From: Clostridiales bacterium
GTDB taxonomy: Bacteria > Bacillota > Clostridia > Oscillospirales > CAG-272
Reading direction: 5' to 3'
Length of the DNA: 32,338 bases
Assembly: GCA_016281895.1 (NCBI GenBank)
Contig: JAEEJM010000061.1
Coordinates: 1-32,338, forward strand
The notes under the pieces were generated by a model. The model made no database searches, was not told the DNA's origin, and saw nothing but the letters and a program-made list of their open reading frames with translations. Position numbers and translations under genes: made by a program. This document shows positions 15,502 through 24,265 of this stretch, piece by piece; position 1 is the first letter of the stretch, and each line of letters begins with the position of its first letter.

Positions 15502-18500
15502 CACGGGCGCCGAAGCGTACGAGTTCAAGTGGGAACTGTCCGGCGGGAACGATCTTGCCGACATTCCGGACGGCGTTCTGAAGACGGCCGAGGCCCTCCT
15601 CGGCGCGGGCGATTTCACCATCGGACGCAAGCTCGACGAGGACAAGATGTTCTCGCTGAACTTCCCCTGCTTCTGCTCGGCGGGCGGTCCTGACGGCTCT
15701 TACGCCGACAACAGCGTCCAGCTGACCGTGGCCGGACTGAAGGCGGGTAAGAGCGCCCCGGCCAAACGGGGAATGAGCATCTCCAGGGGCTTCCGGCCGA
15801 CCAGCGTCCCCACGGGCGCCTGCACGGACTGCCCCGCCGACTACTGCCCTTACATAGTCGCCTCCAGGATCAAATATCTGGCGGAGACCGGCGACCGCGA
15901 CGCCGCCGCGCGAAGCCGCGCGGAAAGGAGCGCGCTCTCCGCGATCTACCGCCCGAGACTTGCCTCCGAATACGATTACGACCCGGTGGAACAGCTCGGA
16001 GAGAGCCTCTCCCTGCTGTTCGAGGAGACGGTCGCCGCGGCCGAGCGGCTGACCGACGGACTTCTGCTCTCGGCCAGAAGGAAGCTCGGGACCGATGAGA
16101 ACGGCAGGCGCTGCATAGTTCTGGACCTGGCCTTCGATCCGGCCTCGCTGGGGCCCGACGGGGAGCCCTCTCCTTCCGGATACGGCTACCGCAGGTACAG
16201 TATCGGGCTGCCGGCCGCACTTGCCGGCATGAGCGACGCGGAGAAGATACTGGCCGCCGGAGCGGTGACCAGCTTTGCCCGCGCCACCGGCACCACCTTC
16301 GGCGAGCTCACGTCGAAACTGTCCGAGACGGGCGAGCTCATCCGCCGCACCGAGAGGCGTGTGAAGGACTTTTCGCGCGTGGCCGGCCTGGCCGCGGACG
16401 GAAAAGCCGGCTTCCTCAGGTGCACGGTCGAGGGCGACCACGAGCGAGGACTTTACGAGACGGTCCGCAGCCTTGCCGCCGTTCTGGCCGGAGTGGGCAG
16501 GCTGTCGTCGTCGGAGGTGTTCGAGGTGAGCTTCGGCGAGATCGCCCGCGAGTTCACCGAACTTGCCGAGTCCGGCGACCTCTACGACTCGTCCGACTAC
16601 CGCTCGCACCACAAGACCTACGCCGGCTACATCTACCGCTCCTTCGAGAAAAAACGCATGTACATGCTGACCGGCCTCGACCGCTTCCTGCTCGACAGGA
16701 GCGCGGGAGGCTCGGCTCAGGACATAGATCCCGTCCACATGGACGGTCTTATGAGGGCGCTCGGGACGGTCGAGAACGACACTTACGTCGCCGTCGTCGG
16801 CAGCAGCCGCGACATAGAGCGCTTCCTCGGCGCCGATCCCCGCTTCCGCTTCCTCTACGCCCGCAACCGTCTGGTTTATCCGGACCTCACCGCGGACGAG
16901 CTGTACGAGAGATACAGGGCCGGGCTGTCCTCGGACGTACTCTCCCGGATCAGGGACGAGGAGGCGTTCAAAAAGCGCTTCACCGAATACATATCGCTGA
17001 ACGACCGCCTGCTGCCGTTCGACAACGACGAGCTTGCCGACTGGCTGGCCGCCTGCAGCAACAGCGAGCGCAGGCCGGTGTTCCCCGACGGCGGCTACGA
17101 TCCTAAGAAGACGGCTGACCGGCTGGCGGACATCGTCGGCATGAAGACGGTAAAGGAGAAACTCCGGGAGTTCGAGAGCTTCATCGCCTTCCGTAAGAAG
17201 GCCTCCGCCGCCGGCATCAGGCTGCCGGACAGCAATCTGCATATGATCTTCACCGGAAACGCCGGGACGGGCAAGACCATGATCGCCCGGATCATAGCCT
17301 CCATGCTCTTCGACATCGGCTTCCTCAGGGAGAACAAGCTCGTCGAGGTCGAAAGAAAGGACCTTGTCGCCGAGTACCTCGGCCAGACCGCGGTCAAGAC
17401 CGCGAAAAAGATCTCCGAGGCTCTGGGAGGGGTGCTGTTCATAGACGAGGCCTACGCCCTGACCGGCGACCAGTACGGGGGCGAGGCCGTTGCCACCCTG
17501 CTGAAGGCCATGGAGGATCATAAGGACGACCTGGTCGTCATCTTTGCCGGCTATGTCGACCGCATGCAGCAGTTCATAGACTCGAACCCCGGCCTGTCGT
17601 CCAGGATCGGGTACCGCATACATTTCGACGACTACTCCGAGGAAGAGCTGCTCAAGATGCTCGACCTCAAGGTCAAAAAGGCCTCCATGACCATGGAGCC
17701 GGCCGCCCGCGAGAAATGCGGGAACGTGATCTCGTACTTCATCCGCCAGAAGAACTTCGGCAACGGGCGCTTCGTCGACCGGCTGTGGCAGGAGACCCTT
17801 ATGAACCACGCCTCTGCCTCGGGCGAGCTGTCCCTGATAACTGCCGACGACGTCCCGGGCGTGCGCGAGATGGCCACCCAGCACGACTCGGACAAGAAGG
17901 CCCTGAAGCTTGAGAACCTGGTGGGGCTGGCCCAGGTCAAGGAGCAGGTGCGGAGGTTCCGCAACCGCGTGTCGTTCGAGAAGAAGGGACGCGAGTACGG
18001 GATCGACATCCCTCGCGGCAACTCCCATATGATGTTCCTCGGCAACGCCGGGACCGGCAAGACCACCGTCGCCAGGATCCTCGTAGACGAGCTGTTCGCC
18101 GCAGGGCTCATAGTGGAGCGCAAGCTGACAGAGGTCACCGCAAAGGACCTCATAGCCGAGTACGTCGGGCAGACCTCGCCGAAGACCCAGGCCGTGATAG
18201 ACCGCTCCATGGGCGGGGTGCTGTTCATAGACGAGGCCTATCAGCTCGCAGACGGGGGCGGGCGCAACAGCTACGGCCAGGACGCCGTCGCCACCCTGAT
18301 CAAGGCCATGGAGGACTGCAAGGACCGCTTCGTGGTGATCTTCGCGGGATACGAGAAGGAGATGCAGGCGTTCCTCGACATGAACACCGGCATCGCCTCC
18401 AGGATAGGATACACCTTCCACTTCGACGACTACAACGCGGACGAGCTCGTCGCCATCTTCAAGATGAAGATAGAGGGCGCGGGCCTCAAGCTCTCCGGCC

Positions 18501-19342
18501 GCGCGGCGGCAAACCGGGTAAAGGCCGTGATGCAGTACTTCCAGTCCGTGCCGAACTTCGGAAACGGGCGCTTCGCGGAGAAGGTCGCCAACGCGGTCTA
18601 CGAGATCCACGCCGAGCGCTGCCTCGACCTGACGGCCCCGTCCGAGCTCGTATCCGTGACCGCCGAAGACATCCCAACGGTGGAGCACATGATCGCCCTG
18701 ATGCCCGACAGCGGCCTTCTGAAGCCGTCCGAGCTCACCGAGCGGGAGAACGAGCGCACGGCCTTCCACGAGCTGGGCCACGCGCTGCTGACATCGCTCC
18801 TGTTCCCCGACAGCAGTATAGAGCGCATCACGATATCCGCAGAGGGCAGCGGTGCGCTGGGCTACGTCTCGCACCGGGGGCTGACCGGGGTCAGCAGCAC
18901 GGCCGCCGAGCTCCGCGACTGCATAGCCGTCCTTATGGCCGGCATAGCCTCCGAGGAGGTCTTCCTCGGCTCTTACGCGAACGGCGGCACATCCGATCTC
19001 GAGAGGGCCACCGACATAGCGTGGAGGATGATCTCAAGCTTCGGGATGTCCGGCAGCGGCTTTGCCGTGAGGGACAGGCGCGACGCCGAAGCCGACCGCG
19101 AGATCAACTCCATCCTCGGAGAAGGCTTCGACCGCGCAAAGCGGATCTGCTCCGAACACGCCTGCGAGCTGCGCCGCGCAAAGGAGAAGCTCATCGCCGA
19201 CAAGACGCTGTCGTCCGAAGAGTTCCTGGCGCTGATATCGGGCGAGCCCGCGCCGGCCGGCGGAGAAGAGGTCCGCCCGGAACGCGCGGAGGCCATGGCA
19301 ATGAAAAAACAAAAAAAGGCATACATAAAAAAGGAGATCTGA
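15464..19342 (+). CDS. Multi-AAA+ protein fused to an FtsH-type M41 peptidase
   Basis: This 1292-residue protein combines parts not usually found together. Residues 1-300 are unrecognised and contain Cys69, Cys71, Cys120, Cys123 and Cys128. Residues 310-480 look like an AAA module with lost motifs: VEGDHERG replaces Walker A and MLTGLDRF replaces Walker B. Two intact CbxX/SpoVK-type modules follow, with GNAGTGKT at 598-605 and 860-867 and Walker B Asp661-Glu662 and Asp923-Glu924. The C-terminus is an M41 peptidase with HELGH (His1102, Glu1103, His1106) and SDLERAT (Asp1178), the FtsH zinc ligands with near-normal spacing. FtsH's transmembrane segments are absent, so it should be a soluble unfoldase-protease. 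The ATG at 15464 follows AAGGAA. It is followed after one base by the STAS gene. Substrate unknown. Confidence 0.88.
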   Translation: MKNRNKDRKEPDNTGAEAYEFKWELSGGNDLADIPDGVLKTAEALLGAGDFTIGRKLDEDKMFSLNFPCFCSAGGPDGSYADNSVQLTVAGLKAGKSAPAKRGMSISRGFRPTSVPTGACTDCPADYCPYIVASRIKYLAETGDRDAAARSRAERSALSAIYRPRLASEYDYDPVEQLGESLSLLFEETVAAAERLTDGLLLSARRKLGTDENGRRCIVLDLAFDPASLGPDGEPSPSGYGYRRYSIGLPAALAGMSDAEKILAAGAVTSFARATGTTFGELTSKLSETGELIRRTERRVKDFSRVAGLAADGKAGFLRCTVEGDHERGLYETVRSLAAVLAGVGRLSSSEVFEVSFGEIAREFTELAESGDLYDSSDYRSHHKTYAGYIYRSFEKKRMYMLTGLDRFLLDRSAGGSAQDIDPVHMDGLMRALGTVENDTYVAVVGSSRDIERFLGADPRFRFLYARNRLVYPDLTADELYERYRAGLSSDVLSRIRDEEAFKKRFTEYISLNDRLLPFDNDELADWLAACSNSERRPVFPDGGYDPKKTADRLADIVGMKTVKEKLREFESFIAFRKKASAAGIRLPDSNLHMIFTGNAGTGKTMIARIIASMLFDIGFLRENKLVEVERKDLVAEYLGQTAVKTAKKISEALGGVLFIDEAYALTGDQYGGEAVATLLKAMEDHKDDLVVIFAGYVDRMQQFIDSNPGLSSRIGYRIHFDDYSEEELLKMLDLKVKKASMTMEPAAREKCGNVISYFIRQKNFGNGRFVDRLWQETLMNHASASGELSLITADDVPGVREMATQHDSDKKALKLENLVGLAQVKEQVRRFRNRVSFEKKGREYGIDIPRGNSHMMFLGNAGTGKTTVARILVDELFAAGLIVERKLTEVTAKDLIAEYVGQTSPKTQAVIDRSMGGVLFIDEAYQLADGGGRNSYGQDAVATLIKAMEDCKDRFVVIFAGYEKEMQAFLDMNTGIASRIGYTFHFDDYNADELVAIFKMKIEGAGLKLSGRAAANRVKAVMQYFQSVPNFGNGRFAEKVANAVYEIHAERCLDLTAPSELVSVTAEDIPTVEHMIALMPDSGLLKPSELTERENERTAFHELGHALLTSLLFPDSSIERITISAEGSGALGYVSHRGLTGVSSTAAELRDCIAVLMAGIASEEVFLGSYANGGTSDLERATDIAWRMISSFGMSGSGFAVRDRRDAEADREINSILGEGFDRAKRICSEHACELRRAKEKLIADKTLSSEEFLALISGEPAPAGGEEVRPERAEAMAMKKQKKAYIKKEI

Positions 19343-19343
19343 C

Positions 19344-19643
19344 ATGCTGAAGATCGACAGGAAAGTAGAGAACGGCACCGCCGTTATCGCCCCCGAAGGA
19401 AGACTCGACACCGTGACCGCCCCCGAGATGGAGGCCGCCGTCAGAGACATCCTCCCCGAGATCACGGAGCTCATCCTGGATTTCGGGAAGCTCGAGTACA
19501 TCTCCTCCGCGGGCCTCAGGGTGCTGCTTTCCTCCCAGAAGGCTATGAACGGCCGCGGAACGATGAAGGTCCGCAACGTCAACGAGACCATAGGCGAGGT
19601 GTTCGAGATCACGGGCTTTTCCGACATCCTCAACATAGAGTGA
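19344..19643 (+). CDS. STAS-domain protein (anti-sigma factor antagonist type)
   Basis: The 99-residue protein is a single STAS domain like SpoIIAA/RsbV. These proteins bind and release an anti-sigma or other HPK-like kinase, depending on phosphorylation of a Ser in the SSAGL loop. Here the loop is YISSAGLR (Ser54-Ser55), intact. The fold runs from VENGTAVIAPEGRLDT through VRNVNETIGEVFEITGF, where the last phrase is a typical STAS helix. AAGGAG lies in the end of the upstream gene; the start is one base after that gene's stop. The next gene, whose product carries both a STAS and an RsbW-like domain, is its likely partner. No sigma factor is near. Confidence 0.93.
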   Translation: MLKIDRKVENGTAVIAPEGRLDTVTAPEMEAAVRDILPEITELILDFGKLEYISSAGLRVLLSSQKAMNGRGTMKVRNVNETIGEVFEITGFSDILNIE

Positions 19644-19694
19644 GTGCGTGACAGAGACCTGATGACCGCCGCGCGGCGAGGAGGAGAATCAACT

Positions 19695-21296
19695 ATGGAA
19701 AACCAGAACAGGGGAGGTGTCCCGGTCGTCAGACTGTCCGGCAGGATAGACTCCGGAAACGCGGCCGAGACCGAACAGGCGGTCTTCGCCCGGCTGGCGG
19801 GCACCGGGGCCACCGGGGCCGATCTCGACGCCTGCGACCTGGATTACATCTCCAGCGCGGGTCTGAGGATGATCCTGAGGCTGAAGAAGAACTATCCCGA
19901 TCTCCGGATACTGAACGTAAAGCCCGAGGTGTACGAGGTCTTCGACATGACCGGCTTCGCGGAGATGATGCCCGTGGAGAAGGCATACCGCGTCGTCTCC
20001 GTCGAGGGCTGCGAGGTCATCGGAGAGGGCTTCAACGGCAAGGTATACAGAATTGACAGCGACAACGTCGTCAAGGTGTACAAGAACAGCAACGCCCTGC
20101 CGGAGATCCAACACGAGCGCGAGGTCGCGAGGCTGGCGCTGGTACTCGGCGTCCCGACGGCCATTTCTTACGACGTGGTCAGGGTGGGCGACAGCTACGG
20201 CTCCGTCTTCGAGCTGCTGAACTCGAGATCCTTTGCCAAACTTCTGGCAAACGAGCCCGACCGCTACGGCTTCTGCGTCGACGAGTATGTCAAGATGCTG
20301 AAGAAGATACACTCGATCAGGGTCCCCGAAGGCAGGCTCCCGTCCAAGAAGGAGAAGATGCTGAAGATCGTGGACAGCGTGAAGGACCTCATCCCCGGCG
20401 GCCTCGGAGACAAGCTTGCCGAGATGACCTCGCGCATCCCCGACAGCGACCGCATGATCCACGGCGACTTCCACACGAAAAACATCGTCCTGGCCGGCGA
20501 CGAAGTGCTGACCATAGACATGGACACGCTTTCGGTCGGCCATCCGATCCTGGAGCTCGTCCACATGTACAACGCGTACATAGGCTATTACGAGAACGAC
20601 AGGGACGCGGTCCTGGCCTTCCAGGGCTACGGCCCCGACATAGCCGACCGCTTCTGGCACGACAGCCTTGCCGCCTATCTCGGCACGTCGGACGAGGCCC
20701 GCATGCGCGAGATCGAGGACAAGGTCCGCTGCCTGTCTTACGCCTATCTTATCGACTGGGGCAGAAGGCACTTTCCCGACGACGCAAAGTCTGCGCAGAC
20801 CATAGGCGTCTGGATGTCCGGGCTCGTCGAGGTCCTCGGACGCGTCGACTCCCTCGACTTCGACACCGAGCCAGATACGGCCCCCGACCCCAACGAGGCC
20901 GAGTTCGACGCCGTCGCCGAGAACCTCGACGCGGTCACCGAATTCGTAAACTCCCGCCTCTCGGCCGCCGGCTGCCCGGCCCGCTCCGTCATGCAGATCG
21001 ATATAGCCGTCGAGGAGGTGTTCGTGAACATCGCCCGGTACGCCTACCCGCAGGGCAGGGGGACCGCCCTCGTGCGCGTGGAGATCGACGGCGAGCCGCC
21101 CCTCGCGCGGATCACCTTCCGCGACCGCGGCACGCCGTACAACCCGCTCGAGAGGGAGGACCCCGACGTGACCCTCTCCGCGGAGGACCGCGAGATAGGC
21201 GGGCTCGGCATCTTCATGACCAAAAAGATATCCGACAACGTCTCGTACGAATACAGGAACGGGCAGAACGTTCTGACGCTGGAAAAACTGCTGTAA
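19695..21296 (+). CDS. STAS / APH-like kinase / RsbW-like HATPase fusion
   Basis: The 533-residue protein has three modules. Residues 1-95 are a STAS domain with YISSAGLR (Ser53-Ser54). Residues 110-390 are an aminoglycoside-phosphotransferase or choline-kinase-like fold: GEGFNGKVYRI is the nucleotide loop, IHGDFHTKN (Asp258, Asn263) the catalytic loop and IDMD (Asp275, Asp277) the metal site. Residues 400-533 are a GHKL ATPase of RsbW/SpoIIAB type with the N box EEVFVN (Glu441, Asn445), RDRGTPYNPL (Asp477) and GGLGIF (502-507). All three sets of key residues look intact, so this may be a switch protein with its own kinase. The ATG at 19695 was chosen for its GGAGGAG site; a GTG at 19644 would add 17 residues. 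Function is unknown. Confidence 0.9.
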   Translation: MENQNRGGVPVVRLSGRIDSGNAAETEQAVFARLAGTGATGADLDACDLDYISSAGLRMILRLKKNYPDLRILNVKPEVYEVFDMTGFAEMMPVEKAYRVVSVEGCEVIGEGFNGKVYRIDSDNVVKVYKNSNALPEIQHEREVARLALVLGVPTAISYDVVRVGDSYGSVFELLNSRSFAKLLANEPDRYGFCVDEYVKMLKKIHSIRVPEGRLPSKKEKMLKIVDSVKDLIPGGLGDKLAEMTSRIPDSDRMIHGDFHTKNIVLAGDEVLTIDMDTLSVGHPILELVHMYNAYIGYYENDRDAVLAFQGYGPDIADRFWHDSLAAYLGTSDEARMREIEDKVRCLSYAYLIDWGRRHFPDDAKSAQTIGVWMSGLVEVLGRVDSLDFDTEPDTAPDPNEAEFDAVAENLDAVTEFVNSRLSAAGCPARSVMQIDIAVEEVFVNIARYAYPQGRGTALVRVEIDGEPPLARITFRDRGTPYNPLEREDPDVTLSAEDREIGGLGIFMTKKISDNVSYEYRNGQNVLTLEKLL

Positions 21297-21310
21297 GGGG
21301 CGCCCGTCCA

Positions 21311-22228
21311 ATGGTTAAAGATCCGGGTCTCAAGATAGACCTGCATATGCACACCACCGTCTCGGACGGCACCGACACTCCGGAACGGATCCTCGGCCTG
21401 GTCAGAGAGGCCGGCATAGGGGTGTTCTCCGTCACAGACCACGACGCGGTCAGGGCGGCCGGGATCATCCGTCCGCTGCTGGGCCCCGGCGATCCGCGCT
21501 TCATCCCGGGCGCCGAGTTCTCGTGCAGGGACGGCGAGGGCAAGTACCACATCCTGGGCTACGGCTTCGATCCCGCGTCCGCTCCGATCCTTGAGCTCGT
21601 CGGCAGGAGCCACGCGCTCAGGATGAGAAAGGTGACGGCCAGACTCGACTTCCTCAGGACCGAGTTCGGCTTCACGTTCCCGGACGACGAGATCGGGCGG
21701 CTGCTCTCCATGGACAACCCGGGCAAGCCGCACATCGGCAACCTCATGGTGAGATACGGCTATGCCGCGACGAAGGAGCAGGCCATAAAGGAGTATATCG
21801 ACCGGGCCAGCGTCCGCGAGGGCTTCATTCGGCCCGAGGAGGCCGTGTCGGCCATCGCCGCCGGAGGGGGCATACCTGTGCTGGCCCACCCGTTCTACGG
21901 GAGCGGCGACGAGCTCATCCTCGGCGGCGACATGGAACGGCGTCTGAAGCGCCTCGAGAGCTTCGGCCTGCGCGGCATCGAGGCCTGCTATTCCGGCTTC
22001 ACCGCAAAGCTTCGCGAGACGGCCCTGGCCCTCGCGCGCTCGCACGGGCTGCTCGTTACCGCGGGCAGCGACTACCACGGCTCGAACAAGCTCGTAAGGC
22101 TCGGCGACACCGGACTCGGCGACTCGCCGCTCCCCCCCGAGGTGACGGAGTTCACGGACATCTGCCTCTCGCGCCGCGGTCTTACCGCGGCGGCCTGCCG
22201 GAGCACGGATCCCCGCACTGCCGACTGA
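21311..22228 (+). CDS. PHP-domain phosphoesterase
   Basis: The 305-residue protein is a stand-alone PHP phosphoesterase of the RNase AM (YciV)/nucleotide phosphatase type. Metal ligands are visible: DLHMHTTVSDG (His12, His14), VTDHDA (Asp43, His44), GAEFSC (Glu69), KPHIGN, VLAHPF and GSDYHG. The substrate cannot be fixed; known relatives hydrolyse 3',5'-bisphosphonucleotides, short RNA or histidinol phosphate. It begins 14 bases after the STAS-kinase-HATPase stop, with AAGGGG upstream, and is the last gene before the terminator at 22245-22276. Confidence 0.92.
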   Translation: MVKDPGLKIDLHMHTTVSDGTDTPERILGLVREAGIGVFSVTDHDAVRAAGIIRPLLGPGDPRFIPGAEFSCRDGEGKYHILGYGFDPASAPILELVGRSHALRMRKVTARLDFLRTEFGFTFPDDEIGRLLSMDNPGKPHIGNLMVRYGYAATKEQAIKEYIDRASVREGFIRPEEAVSAIAAGGGIPVLAHPFYGSGDELILGGDMERRLKRLESFGLRGIEACYSGFTAKLRETALALARSHGLLVTAGSDYHGSNKLVRLGDTGLGDSPLPPEVTEFTDICLSRRGLTAAACRSTDPRTAD

Positions 22229-22244
22229 CGTTACATGTACAGAC

Positions 22245-22276
22245 GAAAGCCCCGCGGCTCACGCCGCGGGGCTTTC
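22245..22276. terminator. Bidirectional terminator between convergent genes
   Basis: A 13-bp perfect stem (GAAAGCCCCGCGG, 22245-22257, with 22264-22276) and a six-base loop lie between the PHP gene (+) and the ABC exporter (-). The AAAG/CTTT base of the stem gives a short T run in each direction. Confidence 0.83.
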
Positions 22277-22291
22277 CCGTAATGTCAGATA

Positions 22292-24265
22292 TCATTCCAG
22301 CTCGAAGGCCCCGGTGTAGAGCCTGTAATACGTGCCCTTCTCGGCAAGCAGCTTCTCGTGGCTGCCCCGCTCGATTATCCGCCCGTGGTCGAGGACCATG
22401 ATGACGTCCGCGTTGCGGACGGTCGAGAGCCTGTGGGCGATGACGAACGTCGTCCGGCCCTCCATGAGCTTGTCCATGCCGCGCTGGACGATCGCCTCGG
22501 TGCGGGTGTCTATGGACGACGTCGCCTCGTCGAGTATCATGACGGGCGGGTCGGCCACGGCCGCACGGGCAATGGCTATCAGCTGCCGCTGACCCTGGGA
22601 CAGATTGGCGCCGTTGTTGGACAGCTCGGTGCCGTAGCCTCCGGGCAGGCGGGAGATGAAATCGTCCGCGCCGGCCAGCTTTGCGGCGTTTATACATTCC
22701 TCGTCGGTGGCGTCGAGCTTGCCGTATCGTATGTTCTCCATGACGGAGCCGGTGAACAGGTTGGTATCCTGGAGCACTATGCCGAGCGAGCGGCGCAGAT
22801 CGCCCTTGCGGATCTTGTTGATGTTTATCCCGTCGTAGCGGATCTTTCCGTCGGCTATGTCGTAGAAGCGGTTGATCAGGTTGGTTATAGTCGTCTTTCC
22901 CGCGCCGGTCGCGCCGACGAAGGCGACCTTCTGGCCGGGTTCGGCGTATACCGATACGTCGTACAGCACCTGCTTGCCGGGGACGTAGGCGAAATCGACG
23001 TCGGTCAGTCTGACGTCGCCGCGCAGAGGCGTGTAAGTGACGGAGCCGTCGGCCTGATGCGGATGCTTCCAGGCCCAGGAGCCGGTGTGCTCGGCGGTCT
23101 CGGTGACCGAGCCGTCGGGGCCTATGCGGCAGTTGACGAGGGTGACGTAGCCCTCGTCCGTCTCGGGCGCGGCGTCCATGAGCTCGAAGACCCTCTTTGC
23201 GCCCGCCGAGGCCATGGCTATGGTGTTGATCTGCTGGGCCAGGGCGTTTACGTTGCCCGTGAACTGTTTCGTCATGTTGAGGAAGGGGATGACTATGTCG
23301 ATGGTCAGTATCCCTAGCCCGGCCCCGCGGATCAGATTCTGAACGGACGGGTTCGGCACCTCGGCAAGCAGCAGCGCGCCGCCGAGCGTGGCGATGATCA
23401 CGTACAGGATGTTGCCTATGTTCATTATGACGGGCCCGAGGGTGTTTGCGTACGCGTGGGCCCGGTAGCTGTCCTCGAAGAGGCGGTCGTTGATCTCGCG
23501 GAAGCCGGCAACGCAGGCCCCCTCGTGGGTGAACACCTTGACCACCTTCTGGCCGTTGATCATCTCCTGGATGTAGCCCTCGGCCCTGCCTGTCGATCTC
23601 TGCTGCTGCACGAAATACTTGGCCGAGCCCCCGCCGAGCTTGCGGGACACGAAGAGCATCACGCAGACTCCGAGCACCACGACCAGCGCCAGCCAGACGC
23701 TGTACCAGAGCATCACGCAGAAGACGCCGAAGACGATTATCGCCGAGGTGAGCATCTGGGGGAACGCCTGCGACACCAGCTCCCGCAGGGTGTCGGTGTC
23801 GTTGGTGTAGACGCTCATGACGTCGCCGTGCTTGTGCGTGTCGAAGAAGCTTATCGGAAGATCCTGCATGCTGTCGAACATGCGCTCCCTGGTGCGGGCC
23901 AGGAAGCCCTGGGTTATGACCGCAAGCAGCTGGCGGTATACGGTGGAGGCGATTATCGACAGCACATAAAAGCCCACAAGGAGCAGCACCGTCGGGACTA
24001 TCATGCCGGAGACCTTCTCCCAGGTCCAGCCGTAGTCCAGGGCGTCCCTTACGACGGCGATGACCTTCTGCTGGAACACCGCCGGCATGACGGAACATAC
24101 GGAGCAGAAGACGATGCAGAGGCCCGTCACCGGCACGAGCACCGGGTAGGTCGAGAGGAGCATGGAGAAGACTCTGCCGAGGACGCGGAAGTCCGGAGCC
24201 GGCTTCTTGCCGGGAACGGGTCCGGCGCCTTCGGTCTGAGCCTGTTTTTTCTTTTCACTGCTCAT
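22292..24265 (-). CDS. ABC exporter half-transporter, canonical ATPase subunit
   Basis: The 657-residue protein joins a six-helix membrane domain (about 30-335) to an ATPase domain. The ATPase shows Walker A GATGAGKTT, signature LSQGQRQL, Walker B VMILDEATSS with the catalytic Glu, and switch His in VIAHRLST. An approximately 60-residue loop (TAEHTGSWAWKHP and around) between the halves is longer than usual. It forms a likely heterodimer with the subunit at 24255-26006, whose site is degenerate. Its ATG overlaps that gene's stop by 11 bases, and GGAGG precedes it. Transport of lipids, peptides or drugs is possible; the substrate is unknown. Confidence 0.93.
   Translation of the reverse strand: MSSEKKKQAQTEGAGPVPGKKPAPDFRVLGRVFSMLLSTYPVLVPVTGLCIVFCSVCSVMPAVFQQKVIAVVRDALDYGWTWEKVSGMIVPTVLLLVGFYVLSIIASTVYRQLLAVITQGFLARTRERMFDSMQDLPISFFDTHKHGDVMSVYTNDTDTLRELVSQAFPQMLTSAIIVFGVFCVMLWYSVWLALVVVLGVCVMLFVSRKLGGGSAKYFVQQQRSTGRAEGYIQEMINGQKVVKVFTHEGACVAGFREINDRLFEDSYRAHAYANTLGPVIMNIGNILYVIIATLGGALLLAEVPNPSVQNLIRGAGLGILTIDIVIPFLNMTKQFTGNVNALAQQINTIAMASAGAKRVFELMDAAPETDEGYVTLVNCRIGPDGSVTETAEHTGSWAWKHPHQADGSVTYTPLRGDVRLTDVDFAYVPGKQVLYDVSVYAEPGQKVAFVGATGAGKTTITNLINRFYDIADGKIRYDGININKIRKGDLRRSLGIVLQDTNLFTGSVMENIRYGKLDATDEECINAAKLAGADDFISRLPGGYGTELSNNGANLSQGQRQLIAIARAAVADPPVMILDEATSSIDTRTEAIVQRGMDKLMEGRTTFVIAHRLSTVRNADVIMVLDHGRIIERGSHEKLLAEKGTYYRLYTGAFELE

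Noticed and set aside
15371-18874. A very long open frame (over 1100 codons) on the minus strand opposite the AAA/M41 gene
   Set aside because: It is the antisense shadow of a GC-rich gene. Its product is Val/Gly/Leu/His-rich without motifs, and the plus-strand frame has clear AAA and M41 motifs.
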